A stretch of 64,000 nucleotides of DNA from Thermoprotei archaeon. Its GTDB lineage: Archaea; Thermoproteota; Thermoprotei; QMSL01. Both the position numbers and the translations under genes were made by a program. The notes under the pieces are model-generated. The model had not been told where the DNA came from and did no database searches. It saw only the letters and a list, made by a program, of their open reading frames with translations. Where the stretch lies: assembly GCA_003650925.1 (NCBI GenBank), contig QMSP01000005.1, positions 35,025-99,024 on the forward strand, in the 5' to 3' direction. Positions within the stretch are counted from its first letter, which is position 1. Every line of letters begins with the position of its first letter. Positions 17,321 through 26,222 of the stretch are shown piece after piece.

Positions 17321-18166
17321 TTACTGTCCCTCCTTGACTATCCACTCCACGTCCTCAATACTGGGCAGTGGTGGGAGAGCTTTTCTGATCTCCTTGGCCT
17401 TCTCCACTGCTAGCTTTGAAGCATACTTTACATCATCCACCGTCAGGCTTCCTCCTATGCCTTTCTGCACAGCACATATCCTATCGCTCTCGTCTATAGT
17501 AACCGTGATTCTACAATCCATTACTAGCTCTTCATCAAGCGATGGATCGACTACGATCTTCTCGCCTATTTTAGCCATGGTAACAGGGACAGGTCTATTC
17601 ACTACAGGAAGAGGCACCCACTCATCAAGTATGGTTACTTTGCCCTCTTTAACAGCTACTTTAGGCATCTTGGCAATTAACAGTGCTGCTATGGTAGCAA
17701 GGCCAGAAGCATCCATCATGTTGCCATCGTGATTTAGCACATAGACGTCTATATACACAACCCACACCTTCTCTCCAGGCAGTATGCACAGCTTCTTGAG
17801 GTCTATTGCTCCTGAACTTCTTATCCCTCGGTCAACGACCCTGGCCACCTCTATGGCGCTCTCATCTGGAGGCCCAGGCTCAAACGTTGGAGAAGCCAGA
17901 GGAAGAAACTCTGCATTCACTATGAAAGCTCCCTCATCAGGGGTATCTGGATATGGCTTACCTAGTTCTACCTTAACTCCTGCTATTGATATTGTATTGC
18001 CAAGCCTCACCATAGCTGAGCCCTCGGCTTTTTCAACTACTCCCAGCTCTATGGAGATGGGCCTGTACTCGTCTAGCCTTCTTCCATCTAGTCTTTCGCC
18101 CTTAGCCAACATTGACATTATCTGTTGCCTCTTGATCTTAGGTATTATCTCCTCACTTCGAGGCAT
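17321..18166 (-). CDS. rrp42: Exosome complex subunit Rrp42
   Basis: Non-catalytic RNase PH-fold subunit that pairs with Rrp41 in the hexameric exosome ring. 281 residues, with KGERLDGRRLDEYRPISIELGVV and DEGAFIVNAEFLPLASPTFEPG. One base separates it from rrp41, the standard archaeal order rrp4-rrp41-rrp42. Confidence 0.96.
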   Translation of the reverse strand: MPRSEEIIPKIKRQQIMSMLAKGERLDGRRLDEYRPISIELGVVEKAEGSAMVRLGNTISIAGVKVELGKPYPDTPDEGAFIVNAEFLPLASPTFEPGPPDESAIEVARVVDRGIRSSGAIDLKKLCILPGEKVWVVYIDVYVLNHDGNMMDASGLATIAALLIAKMPKVAVKEGKVTILDEWVPLPVVNRPVPVTMAKIGEKIVVDPSLDEELVMDCRITVTIDESDRICAVQKGIGGSLTVDDVKYASKLAVEKAKEIRKALPPLPSIEDVEWIVKEGQ

Positions 18167-18167
18167 G

Positions 18168-18929
18168 CTAAGTCACCTCCACCTCCCTTTTTATAGCAAG
18201 GTACTTCTCTCTAAGGGCCTCCTTTTGCTTATTATATATCTCCTTTATGCCTCTCATTGCCAGCTCTAAGGCTTTTTCAAACTCCTCAAGGGTCATCAAG
18301 CCATCAGCCTGAAGCAACGTTATCTTGCCAAGGCTAGGCATCATAGCGACAGGCATATCTGCCTCCCCATATCGATCCTCTAAGTCCATTGGATCTAGGA
18401 CGAGCTGCCCTTCGACTTTGCCCACAGCTATAGCAGCTACTAGGTCCCTCATCGGTATGCCTGCGTCTGCGAGAGCGACGGCAGCTGCTGTTATTCCTGC
18501 ACATCTAGTGCCGCCATCTGCTTGAATAACCTCTATGAAGACATCGATCGTCGTTCTGGGGAAGTACTCAAGGAATATGGCTGGCTCGAGAGCCTCTCTT
18601 ATCACCTTTGAAAGCTCTATCTCCCTCCTTGTAGGAGCTGGAGATTTCCTCTCAAGGACTGAGAATGGAACCATGTGGTATCTACATCTTAAAATAGCTC
18701 TATCGGGCATGGCTAGGTGTCTGGGGTGTAGCTCTCTGGGCCCATAGACTGCAGCCATTATCTTGTTCCTTCCCTGTTCAAGATAACATGATCCATCTGC
18801 GTTCTTGAGTACGCCCACCTCTATCTTTATCCTCCTTAGCTCATCCACCTTTCTTCCATCAGCTCTACGTCCTTCTTCATCTATTAACCTAGGAGGCCTT
18901 TCTACCTTTCTTACTAGCTGAGACAACAT
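18168..18929 (-). CDS. rrp41: Exosome complex catalytic subunit Rrp41
   Basis: Phosphorolytic 3'-5' exoribonuclease and tailing subunit. [32 protein letters not shown], the phosphate-binding [19 protein letters not shown] and [17 protein letters not shown] (catalytic Asp) are all present. The ATG at 18929 follows an AGGAGGGGG site; it overlaps rrp4 by 41 nt. Confidence 0.96.
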   Translation of the reverse strand: MLSQLVRKVERPPRLIDEEGRRADGRKVDELRRIKIEVGVLKNADGSCYLEQGRNKIMAAVYGPRELHPRHLAMPDRAILRCRYHMVPFSVLERKSPAPTRREIELSKVIREALEPAIFLEYFPRTTIDVFIEVIQADGGTRCAGITAAAVALADAGIPMRDLVAAIAVGKVEGQLVLDPMDLEDRYGEADMPVAMMPSLGKITLLQADGLMTLEEFEKALELAMRGIKEIYNKQKEALREKYLAIKREVEVT

Positions 18930-19632
18930 TCCCCCTCCTGCTCTTCTCTCTTCTTATCATCTCCCTTATCCTATCGGTTAATCCTGACGTGTGAGCCTCA
19001 AGCTCTATTCTCTTTATAACACGGACTAATAACAGTTCATCCTCTGGATTCTCAGCATAAATCCATATCCTTCCATTCTGCCCTACCAATATTTGACAAT
19101 TTATCTCCTTTTTGATCATATTGATCATGGAGCCCTTCTTCCCTATGAGCCTAGGTATCTTGGCGGGTGATATCTCAACAACAGTTCCTCTATCTATCTT
19201 CCCACACTTAGGCTCCTTCGTTGACAGGAGTGGGTCTCTAGTCCTGTCAAAGGCTATTATCTTAGCTACGAGGAAATCTCCTACATCAAAGTACTTAGTA
19301 AGATCCTCTCTTGTGGTATCTATAACCTTATTGAAGGCATCACTTACCTGTAGTATCGCTGAGTAGGGCGAGGCTATGTCGACTGTCCAATGGGATATGC
19401 CTACATCTATGACTTTGCCTATGACAATATCCCCTACCTTTGGCACATAGCAGCATTTCAGAGGGATGACATGGATGGCTCTATCCTTAAGCTCAGCAAG
19501 ACCTATGATGCTGGAGTATATGGCATTTCCCACCTTGTACACGTTACTTCCCAGTTGATATGGCCCCTTAGCTAAAAGCTGTCCTGGAACTACGATCTCT
19601 CTTTGAGTGAAGTACACTGCCACTGTGGTCAC
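18889..19632 (-). CDS. rrp4: Exosome RNA-binding cap subunit Rrp4
   Basis: 247 residues: N-terminal domain ([20 protein letters not shown]), S1 domain ([20 protein letters not shown]) and KH domain ([18 protein letters not shown]). It sits on the Rrp41/Rrp42 ring and guides substrate RNA. The ATG overlaps the SBDS stop by 4 nt. Confidence 0.96.
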   Translation of the reverse strand: MTTVAVYFTQREIVVPGQLLAKGPYQLGSNVYKVGNAIYSSIIGLAELKDRAIHVIPLKCCYVPKVGDIVIGKVIDVGISHWTVDIASPYSAILQVSDAFNKVIDTTREDLTKYFDVGDFLVAKIIAFDRTRDPLLSTKEPKCGKIDRGTVVEISPAKIPRLIGKKGSMINMIKKEINCQILVGQNGRIWIYAENPEDELLLVRVIKRIELEAHTSGLTDRIREMIRREKSRRGNVVSASKKGRKAS

Positions 19633-20327
19633 CTCATACTCAATATTCTGATCTCTCCTTCTCCTTTTGTAAGCTGATTAACCTTCTCTATCAGTATAGG
19701 TCTCATACCTGCTGGAATCTCTAGCTCTGCCATCCAGCTACCATCAGGAAGCCATGCCTGCCTCGTTATAGTTCCCATTCTACTCAAGACACCATAGGCT
19801 CTTCCCACATAAGCTGCTGGAATCTTAACGGCTATGAGTGCTCTGGCTATCTTGATGGGTAGTATTCGCTGAAGAGCTTTGATTATATTCATGGCCTGTT
19901 CTTCAGCTGGCTTGAAAGGGTCGATCCCAACTTTTGCCTCCTCTAGAGCACTTTCTATCCTTGATGGAGGATGAGGATGTCCAGTTCGTGGGTCTATGCA
20001 GTTTCTAGATATGAATTCTATTATTTGTCTTCTCTTAGCCTCTATCATTCTCCTACGCTGCTCTGCAGTAAGCTGGATCTCACCCTTCCTCAGGATCTGC
20101 TCAGCAACCTTGTAGGGATCAGTAGTTCCAAAAACCTTCATCAATGTCTCCTCTGAAGCTCTAAGCCCTTTCTTGGCATCCTTATATATTACGTCATAGA
20201 CAAGAACCTTCCTCAAGTCCTTTTCTTTTCCTTCTCTAAACCTCCAGGCAGCCTCGGGCTCAACTATGATCTCGAACCTTTCACCATGACTTGAATACCT
20301 CGCTATTACATACTTGCCTCTCTCCAA
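19629..20327 (-). CDS. sbds: Ribosome maturation protein SBDS (Sdo1)
   Basis: 232 residues in the three SBDS domains: [40 protein letters not shown] with [17 protein letters not shown], and the ferredoxin-like C-terminal domain [19 protein letters not shown]. With EF-2-type GTPases it releases aIF6 from the large subunit. The start is TTG with GGTGAG 6 nt upstream; psmA ends 11 nt before it. Confidence 0.95.
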   Translation of the reverse strand: MERGKYVIARYSSHGERFEIIVEPEAAWRFREGKEKDLRKVLVYDVIYKDAKKGLRASEETLMKVFGTTDPYKVAEQILRKGEIQLTAEQRRRMIEAKRRQIIEFISRNCIDPRTGHPHPPSRIESALEEAKVGIDPFKPAEEQAMNIIKALQRILPIKIARALIAVKIPAAYVGRAYGVLSRMGTITRQAWLPDGSWMAELEIPAGMRPILIEKVNQLTKGEGEIRILSMR

Positions 20328-20338
20328 GAGCGCTCACC

Positions 20339-21096
20339 TCAGGTCTTGAATTTCTTGTATTCCTCTATATACTTCGCTATTTCCTCCTTGGTTAGCTTTC
20401 TAAACTTGCCTTCAGCTACAGTTGCAATGCCCATTTCAATTTTCTCAGCATCTATTCCTCCTTCCATGACTTTCTCTAGAGCTTTCAGGGCAAGAAAGAT
20501 AGCCTCCTTGAAGCTTATCTCCTTCTTATACTCCTTCTCTAGAAACTCCCTCACTGTGGCCTCCCCTGCCCCGATCACATGTGCATAGTACTTCCTATAG
20601 GCTCCCCATGGGTCAGTGCCAAATAGCTCAGGACCATTGAAGTCTATGCCGCCTATTATGAAGGCTACTCCAAAGGGTCTAACTCCTGCATGCTGAGTGT
20701 ATATTTGCTTAAGATCGCAGATCCTCCTCGTCAAGGTTTCTACGGATATGGGCTCATCGTATACCAGCCTGTTTATTTGAGCCTCGACTCTAGCCCTATC
20801 TATGAGCACCCTTGCATCAGAGGGAATTCCTGAGAACACTAGGCCTATGTGCTCATCTATTTGATAAATCTTATCCACAGGCTCCATGAGAGGTGAGAAT
20901 TCCTTCCTCTCCGCAATAAGCACTACACCTTCAGAACATCTAATGCCCACTGCAGTAAGGCCTTTCCTCACAGCCTCTGCTGCGTATTCTACTTGATATA
21001 ATCTCCCATCTGGCGAGAAGATCGTTATGGCCCTTTTACGGCCGCTCCTGAGGAGCGGCTATCGTAGCCCATACTGGGTGGAGTGAACATGTTCAT
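20339..21096 (-). CDS. psmA: Proteasome alpha subunit, interrupted by a 26-nt intron
   Basis: Outer-ring subunit of the 20S proteasome. Exon 1 (21096-21061) encodes MNMFTPPSMGYD; after 26 nt, exon 2 (21034-20339) begins [20 protein letters not shown] and runs to the stop. Joined, they give the universal alpha signature [20 protein letters not shown] and a 243-residue protein. Unspliced, exon 1 reads into TAA after 12 further codons, and exon 2 alone starts only at GTG 20971 (MRKGLTAVG), lacking the gate region. Start is ATG 21096 or ATG 21090; GAGGTGAT better fits the latter. TATA box TTTATATACT lies about 50 nt upstream. Confidence 0.93.
21035..21060 (-). other. Mini-intron of psmA with bulge-helix-bulge splice motif
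   Basis: Seen directly: on the minus strand exon 1 ends UACG-AU, the intron starts A-GCCGCUCC, loop UCA, GGAGCGGC, CGUA, AA, then exon 2 AGGGCC. The inner helix is a perfect 8 bp, the central helix UACG/CGUA is exactly 4 bp, and the two bulges (AUA and AAA) are 3 nt each. Cutting after the second base of each bulge, as archaeal splicing endonuclease does, excises exactly 26 nt and restores frame. The outer helix is weak (one C-G pair, or GGC/GCC with a larger bulge). The junction is ambiguous by one A without effect on the product. Confidence 0.9.
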
Positions 21097-21421
21097 CACC
21101 TCATAGCCTTTAGAGCACCCCCTCACATAAATATCATGAATAGTATATAAAGGTAGTCTAAGCTTCGAGCACCTTGAGGAGCCCTCTATAGAAGCCTGCT
21201 TCATAATAGATGAGAAGAAGATCTCACCTTGGCTCTAACGTAATCATGTCTTTTTACAAGCTGAATGTACTCATCATAGCTTGTCCACTTTCTGTCATTC
21301 CTATGTAGTGACTAATTAAGAGCTTATTGCTGGTCTTTCTCCTGAACTAGGTTTCCATGGTCTTGGCAGTGGAAATGGATTGGATAGCCAGAAAGCATCT
21401 CATGAATAAGACTATTAGCTG
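21097..21421. other. Intergenic region between psmA and the phosphoribosyltransferase gene
   Basis: About 325 nt. The psmA promoter occupies the left end. I see no open frame, tRNA or clear box C/D pattern in the rest; ATGATGA at about 21272 (minus) has no matching D box. Confidence 0.6.
21142..21151 (-). promoter_or_regulatory. TATA box for psmA
   Basis: TTTATATACT on the minus strand; a start site about 26 nt downstream would give a leader of roughly 25-30 nt holding the GAGGTG site. A second AT-rich stretch at about 21127-21135 could serve a shorter transcript. Confidence 0.55.
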
Positions 21422-22015
21422 CTAAGCTATGATATTCTGCATAACCTTAGGCAGAAAGTAGTCGACCACTTCTTCACTTAGTCCAATCTCAAGTAACCTC
21501 CTCCTTATCTCATTGGGATCTCTTATGCCTTCCTTAAGCATTCTCTTGGTGAGCTCACGTATAGTCTCCTTGTATTCATGTGGGTAAATTATCCATGCAT
21601 CAACCAATTCTACGTAATAGTCAGGCTCAAACTTAGACCAGGGCTTCTTGTGTACAACAGCTACTTTTACCTCCTTAGCACCCTTCTCCTTCAAGTGCTC
21701 AAGTGCGCAAAGTATGCTCTCCCCTGTATCAGCTACATCGTCCACAAGGAGTACTCTCTTGCCTCTAACATCAGTGCTAACAGGTTGCGTTATGGTAGGC
21801 TTTTCTTTCGTCTCGGCTACACTTCTATAGAATTCAACCCTTATGCTAGCTACATTGGGATTATCAAGGAGGTCACTCATTATCCTGGCCACTACCCATC
21901 CACCTCTAGCTATGCCCACTATGATATCTGGCTTGTACCCGCTTTTCTCAACCTTCTCCGCCAGTCTAACTATTTGCCAGTAGAGCTTGTCCCATGTGAG
22001 GGTGATGAACTTCAA
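21422..22015 (-). CDS. Phosphoribosyltransferase (purine PRTase type)
   Basis: Type I PRTase fold: DIIVGIARGGWVVARIMSDL near residue 30 and the PRPP loop VLLVDDVADTGES around residue 88. The 197 residues include a helical C-terminal extension (TKRMLKEGIRDPNEIRRRLL). Resembles archaeal xanthine/hypoxanthine-guanine PRTases used in purine salvage, but the base specificity cannot be read. Overlaps the glycosylase gene by 4 nt. Confidence 0.85.
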   Translation of the reverse strand: MKFITLTWDKLYWQIVRLAEKVEKSGYKPDIIVGIARGGWVVARIMSDLLDNPNVASIRVEFYRSVAETKEKPTITQPVSTDVRGKRVLLVDDVADTGESILCALEHLKEKGAKEVKVAVVHKKPWSKFEPDYYVELVDAWIIYPHEYKETIRELTKRMLKEGIRDPNEIRRRLLEIGLSEEVVDYFLPKVMQNIIA

Positions 22016-23022
22016 GCTCTACCCCTCAATACTTGGTCAGCTGTCTCGCTTTTAAGATTATTCTTCTCGCAGACAGCTCTTAGAGGACATCGTTGGCATA
22101 GCGGCTTATATGTTCTACAGTATTTCCTTGCATGTAGATAGGCCAGCGTCTGATACCATGCAGCTAGGTCTTTGAATCTTCTGACTATAAGGCTTCTAAC
22201 ACAGTGGTCAGTTATAGGGCATTTACTGCAGATGTATTTGGCACAGTACGTCACATTTGGTGGCCTGGCATCCTCAGGGACTACACCAAGCCTTCTGCTT
22301 ACGGTTATCAAGTGAACATCACAGGGTGGAGTATAGACATCTCCATAGCTCGTCAGTATTATGGAGTCAGCTACCTTAGGCCCTATCCATGAACATTTGC
22401 TTATCAATAGGCGCCTGAGCTCAGCTAAGCCTACCTCCGCCAAAGCTGGCCCTATTCGATATACATCATCAGATGAAACTCCAAGGTCAAGAAGAAGTTT
22501 CCTAAGGTCATTCAAAGCCTCTTTAGCATGAACTATTTGATAGCTTGTTCCAATGTTGTGCCTCAGCTCCTCTTCATCATAAGCCAAGAGCTTGAAGGGA
22601 TTCTCCTGGACTAGCTTCCATATTCTCATACACCATCGTAGTACGAATCGCTCATAGTCTGCTCTTCTCGATAAAACTACCGAAATGAATATGAACACAA
22701 AGTCCTCCTGGTCAATAGGTATTCTGACACCAGGATATTCCAGGGCGAGAGCTTCCGCTATTTCTCTGACCTCCTCTTCAAGCTTATCAATCTTCTCCTC
22801 GAAGGGGCCTCTGTGAACTCCTATAAGCTTTTTCACATAGTCTAGGTCAAGATGCCCCTTGTACTCTACTACAACTTCATCACCCACTTGAGCTAACTTG
22901 AGGCCTTTGTAGAATCCAGCCACTTTAGTCCATGAGCACCCCTTATGACAGAATAGACTGGAGATAAAACTTGGCCTTAAGGTTAGATGTAGGTTGAATG
23001 GCTTTCTCGGGACTAACTTCAT
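22012..23022 (-). CDS. HhH-GPD DNA glycosylase with two cysteine clusters
   Basis: The helix-hairpin-helix (SWIGPKVADSIIL, with the Lys position of endonuclease III kept) and the catalytic-Asp segment PPCDVHLITVSRRLG identify the HhH-GPD superfamily of base-excision enzymes. The C terminus has two cysteine clusters: C-x4-C-x2-C-x5-C in CAKYICSKCPITDHC and the canonical endonuclease III type C-x6-C-x2-C-x5-C in CRTYKPLCQRCPLRAVC. One 4Fe-4S cluster is usual. The N-terminal 90 residues resemble the OGG1/AlkA-like extra domain. Base specificity unknown. Adjacent genes overlap by 4 nt on both sides. Confidence 0.82.
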   Translation of the reverse strand: MKLVPRKPFNLHLTLRPSFISSLFCHKGCSWTKVAGFYKGLKLAQVGDEVVVEYKGHLDLDYVKKLIGVHRGPFEEKIDKLEEEVREIAEALALEYPGVRIPIDQEDFVFIFISVVLSRRADYERFVLRWCMRIWKLVQENPFKLLAYDEEELRHNIGTSYQIVHAKEALNDLRKLLLDLGVSSDDVYRIGPALAEVGLAELRRLLISKCSWIGPKVADSIILTSYGDVYTPPCDVHLITVSRRLGVVPEDARPPNVTYCAKYICSKCPITDHCVRSLIVRRFKDLAAWYQTLAYLHARKYCRTYKPLCQRCPLRAVCEKNNLKSETADQVLRGRA

Positions 23023-24191
23023 AGCCTCCTCAGTACCTCGCTCATCCTGCTGATGGCTGCACCAACATCAGCCCTGTAGCCAAAATAGGTGAGGTTATCA
23101 GCTATGGAGGTCACTACAACGAATAGCTCCTTTCTTGAGACAATACCCATGCATCCTATTCTAAATATCTTCCCCCTTAACTCACCAAATCCTCCTGCAA
23201 CCTCAATGTGGTATATATCAGCGAGCCTATTTCTGAACTTGACATCATCTATTCCTTGAGGATATCTCACGGCTATCACTGTAGGAGAGCGCCACTCTCT
23301 TTTTGGGAATATCTCCAGACCAAGTCCTTCTATGCCCTCATACAAAGCCTCAGAGCATATCTTCTGCCTCATTATCCAATTATCCAGGCCTACCTCTCTT
23401 ATCATATCGAGAGCCTCATCCAGGGCGAACATCAAGTGAAGCGCAGGCGTAAAGGGAGTTTCCCATTTCTCCTCTCGAAACCTCTTATATCTCTTCAAGT
23501 CGAAGTAGTACGACTTAGCTTTAGTCTTCTCTATCACCTCCCAGGCCTCTTGACTTACTGAGAGCAGAGCTAGGCCTGGAGGTGCTGCTAGGCACTTCTG
23601 AGTTGCTCCTATGCATATATCTACCTTCCATGCGTCAACCTCTAATTTCTCACCTCCCAGAATGCTTATCGCATCTACAACTGTCAATACTCCTCTCCTC
23701 CTGGCTTCTCTACATATAGCCTCGAGCTCTCTGACTACAACTCCCGTTGAGGTTTCATTATAGACTAAGGCCAGTGCCTTTGCATCCTCGTGCTCATCAA
23801 GGAGTGCTTTTATATCCTCAAGCCTTGGGGCTTCTCCCAGAGGATACCTCTTGCATATGACATTAGCGCCATAGACCCTAGCTATATCTGCCATTCTCTG
23901 ACTGAAATTGCCATATATGGGAACTATGACTTTATCGTTTGGTTCAATTATATTCGCAAGAGCGGCCTCCATGCCTCCTGTCCCTGATGAAGTGAGGATG
24001 AATATCTCGCCTTTTTCGGTTCTGAAAATGTACCTTAACTTCTCAACAAGCCTTTTATAGAGCTTCCTGAATGGCTCACTTCTATGATTTATAGCCTGCC
24101 TCGACATGGCCCTTATAACTCTTTCCGATAACATTGTTGGGCCAGGTACCATGAGTACTATGTCATTCATCCTCTTCACCACATTAGCCAT
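23019..24191 (-). CDS. Class V aminotransferase (alanine-glyoxylate / serine-pyruvate type)
   Basis: PLP enzyme of 390 residues: MVPGPTMLSERVIRAM start, TSSGTGGMEAALANI, VDAISILGGEKL and the PLP lysine in GATQKCLAAPPGLALL. Alanine-glyoxylate or serine-pyruvate transamination are the usual activities. ATG 24191 is favoured by an AT-rich box about 25 nt upstream (leaderless); ATG 24170 with GGTGA upstream is the alternative. Divergent from the SAM hydrolase gene across only 35 nt. Confidence 0.87.
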   Translation of the reverse strand: MANVVKRMNDIVLMVPGPTMLSERVIRAMSRQAINHRSEPFRKLYKRLVEKLRYIFRTEKGEIFILTSSGTGGMEAALANIIEPNDKVIVPIYGNFSQRMADIARVYGANVICKRYPLGEAPRLEDIKALLDEHEDAKALALVYNETSTGVVVRELEAICREARRRGVLTVVDAISILGGEKLEVDAWKVDICIGATQKCLAAPPGLALLSVSQEAWEVIEKTKAKSYYFDLKRYKRFREEKWETPFTPALHLMFALDEALDMIREVGLDNWIMRQKICSEALYEGIEGLGLEIFPKREWRSPTVIAVRYPQGIDDVKFRNRLADIYHIEVAGGFGELRGKIFRIGCMGIVSRKELFVVVTSIADNLTYFGYRADVGAAISRMSEVLRRL

Positions 24192-24226
24192 ATATTTGTG
24201 AGTAGTATTTATGATTTAGAGCATCC

Positions 24227-25057
24227 ATGACTCCCCCTGTGATAACTCTCCTAACAGACTTTGGTACAAGAGACCCCTATGTGGCTGCCATGAAAGGGGT
24301 CATACTCTCCATTTGCCCAGAAGCTAGAATTGTAGACCTAACCCATGATATCGAGAAGCACGATATAAGGCAGGCTGCCTTCGTACTACTGAGTTGCTAC
24401 AAGTACTTTCCTAGAGGTACCATCCACGTTGTAGTGGTCGATCCAGGTGTAGGCACTAGAAGAAGAGCTGTTGTTATAAAGACTAGGAGATACTTCTTCG
24501 TAGGCCCTGATAATGGAGTTCTTCAGCCAGCTGCCTGTGATGATAACATTGTAGAGTGTCGTGAAATATCGAATACGTTGCTCATGCGCTCCTCCATATC
24601 ACGTACCTTTCATGGACGAGACGTGTTTGCTCCTGTGGCAGCATATATTGCCAAGGGAGTGCCTTTGAGATTCATAGGCCCTGAAGTGGAACCTGAGACT
24701 CTCGTGAAGCTGTACACCCCCACGGCTCGAGTTGAGATGCGCTCTATCGAAGGAAGGGTGATATACATAGACAGCTTTGGGAACGTCGTGACTAATATCG
24801 ATGCCAACACTCTAAGAAAGATAGGAGTACACTATGGCGATATCGTTGGAATAAGTGTAGGCAGAAGGCATATAGTTGTTAAGCTTTGCAGAACCTATGG
24901 AGAGGTTGGAAAAGGGGAACTACTCGCGCTTATAGATAGCTTTAACTATTTAGAGATAGCTGTTAATCAAGGCAAAGCCTCAGAAATACTTGGAGCTAGG
25001 ATAGGAGACAGAGTCAGGGTGACAAGACATGAACAGGATATGTCCGATATGTGGTAA
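24227..25057 (+). CDS. SAM hydroxide adenosyltransferase (DUF62)
   Basis: Hydrolyses S-adenosylmethionine to adenosine and methionine. The fluorinase/chlorinase-related fold shows LLTDFGTRDPYVAAMKGV, IVDLTHDIEKHDIRQAAF, VVVDPGVGTRRRAV, FFVGPDNGVLQ and IDSFGNVVTNI. 276 residues is normal. The upstream 35-nt divergent gap suggests a near-leaderless mRNA. It overlaps the following Zn/winged-helix gene by 29 nt. Confidence 0.93.
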   Translation: MTPPVITLLTDFGTRDPYVAAMKGVILSICPEARIVDLTHDIEKHDIRQAAFVLLSCYKYFPRGTIHVVVVDPGVGTRRRAVVIKTRRYFFVGPDNGVLQPAACDDNIVECREISNTLLMRSSISRTFHGRDVFAPVAAYIAKGVPLRFIGPEVEPETLVKLYTPTARVEMRSIEGRVIYIDSFGNVVTNIDANTLRKIGVHYGDIVGISVGRRHIVVKLCRTYGEVGKGELLALIDSFNYLEIAVNQGKASEILGARIGDRVRVTRHEQDMSDMW

Positions 25058-25337
25058 GGAAGTCATCTTCACATCTCGCAAATGCTCTCTCCTTAGAAGA
25101 ATAGTACACATGGAGTGTTGTACTAGGCGCTGTCCTCTAAGAGGACAAGGATTCTGCTTAGGGAAGCATATTGTGAGGTTGCTCTCTGAGAGGCCTCTAA
25201 GCCAGAGAGAGCTTGAGGAGATCATGGGGCTGGAGCCTGGAAAACTAACTTCTGCTGTGAAGCTCCTTGAGAGGCTTGGAATTATTGAGACGACATACGA
25301 AGGATTAAGAACTAAAGCTAGAGGATATACTCCTTAA
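25029..25337 (+). CDS. Small zinc-binding winged-helix protein
   Basis: 102 residues: an N-terminal cysteine-rich segment with CPICGK, a CSLL and a CCTRRCPLRGQGFC run (possible zinc or Fe-S site), then a winged helix (SQRELEEIMGLEPGKLTSAV, LLERLGIIETTYEG). Likely a transcription regulator; target unknown. It starts inside the SAM hydrolase gene, and its last 20 nt are also coding in the convergent ogt. Confidence 0.72.
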   Translation: MNRICPICGKEVIFTSRKCSLLRRIVHMECCTRRCPLRGQGFCLGKHIVRLLSERPLSQRELEEIMGLEPGKLTSAVKLLERLGIIETTYEGLRTKARGYTP

Positions 25338-25881
25338 GAACTCTTCCTCTTAGGATAACCACACCTTCCCTCCTCAAGATCTCCTCCTTTACCTTAGCGT
25401 ATTTGAAGCCCTGAATATAACCTCCCAAACTGCCATCGCTCCTCACAACCCTATGGCATGGTATTATCAACGGCCATCTATTCCTGGCCATGATCCTTCC
25501 AATATATCTCCAAGCATTTCCTAGCCCTGCCTTCAAGGCCAACCTCCTATATGTGGTAACTTTCCCTCTAGGTATCCTCTTGGTGAGCTCCAGTATTGCC
25601 AGCTCCCTACTGGACAGTCCGCTTATGTCCAGAGCTACTTTCTCATTGAACCCCTCACCCATGTAAGCTCTCCATAGAGCATCAAATATGCCGTTGTATT
25701 CCATGTTGTCTACTATGCGCACGAAGTCCACGTTCATGGCCCTTAACACTTCAAATACTTCGCTTCTTGTATGAAGAGGAATTGTATTGGCATAAATACT
25801 GCCATCATCTGTTATGACAAGGCCTATCCAATGTCCATGAATATTCCTAAGCACTAGCTCTCTACTTCTGCGACTCTTCAT
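25318..25881 (-). CDS. ogt: Methylated-DNA-protein-cysteine methyltransferase (O6-alkylguanine)
   Basis: Suicide repair protein that moves O6-alkyl groups from guanine to its own cysteine. The active site is [17 protein letters not shown], with [19 protein letters not shown] before it. 187 residues, including an archaeal N-terminal domain. Its start overlaps S6e by 20 nt on the same strand. Confidence 0.93.
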   Translation of the reverse strand: MKSRRSRELVLRNIHGHWIGLVITDDGSIYANTIPLHTRSEVFEVLRAMNVDFVRIVDNMEYNGIFDALWRAYMGEGFNEKVALDISGLSSRELAILELTKRIPRGKVTTYRRLALKAGLGNAWRYIGRIMARNRWPLIIPCHRVVRSDGSLGGYIQGFKYAKVKEEILRREGVVILRGRVLKEYIL

Positions 25882-26221
25882 AGACTATAACCGTGTTTAT
25901 CTGAACTATATCCTCTGTGATAACGTTTCCTCTCACAGTCTTTCTTCGTCTCTCTCCTTTTCGTCTTGGATGAAAGCCTGGAGGACCTGATAATAGGATT
26001 CTCCTCTTTCCTCCTCCTGTGATGCCTGGATGCATGGGAAATCCTGAGCGATCGCTTCCTCCTGTTATCTTTAGCTTTACCCCTTTCAAACCTATCACAT
26101 CACCATCTATTACATCCCCTATCTTAAGCCCTATGAAGGCCTGAGCCTGAGGACCCTTGACCTCTATCTGCTTTGCTTTCCCAGTCTTGGGGTCTGATAC
26201 TACTACTTTGAACTCTGGCAT
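25862..26221 (-). CDS. rps6e: Small ribosomal subunit protein S6e
   Basis: [40 protein letters not shown] and the [20 protein letters not shown] signature. About 119 residues, the short form lacking the long basic tail of eukaryal S6. I use ATG 26221 because the family begins MPEFK and AGGTGG lies just upstream; the frame also permits GTG 26230. Overlaps the aIF5B stop. Confidence 0.95.
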   Translation of the reverse strand: MPEFKVVVSDPKTGKAKQIEVKGPQAQAFIGLKIGDVIDGDVIGLKGVKLKITGGSDRSGFPMHPGITGGGKRRILLSGPPGFHPRRKGERRRKTVRGNVITEDIVQINTVIVYEESQK

Positions 26222-26222
26222 G

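Noticed and set aside
20339..20971. psmA starting at the internal GTG 20971
   Set aside because: This would drop the N-terminal gate and the universally conserved [20 protein letters not shown], which is encoded just upstream once the intron is removed.
21035..21060. The psmA insert as a sequencing error, terminator or insertion-sequence scar
   Set aside because: Errors would not create an exact bulge-helix-bulge with cuts matching the reading frame; there is no T-run for a terminator, and no target duplication for a scar.
21578..22141. 187-codon plus-strand frame across the PRTase/glycosylase junction
   Set aside because: Antisense shadow with no family features or ribosome binding site.
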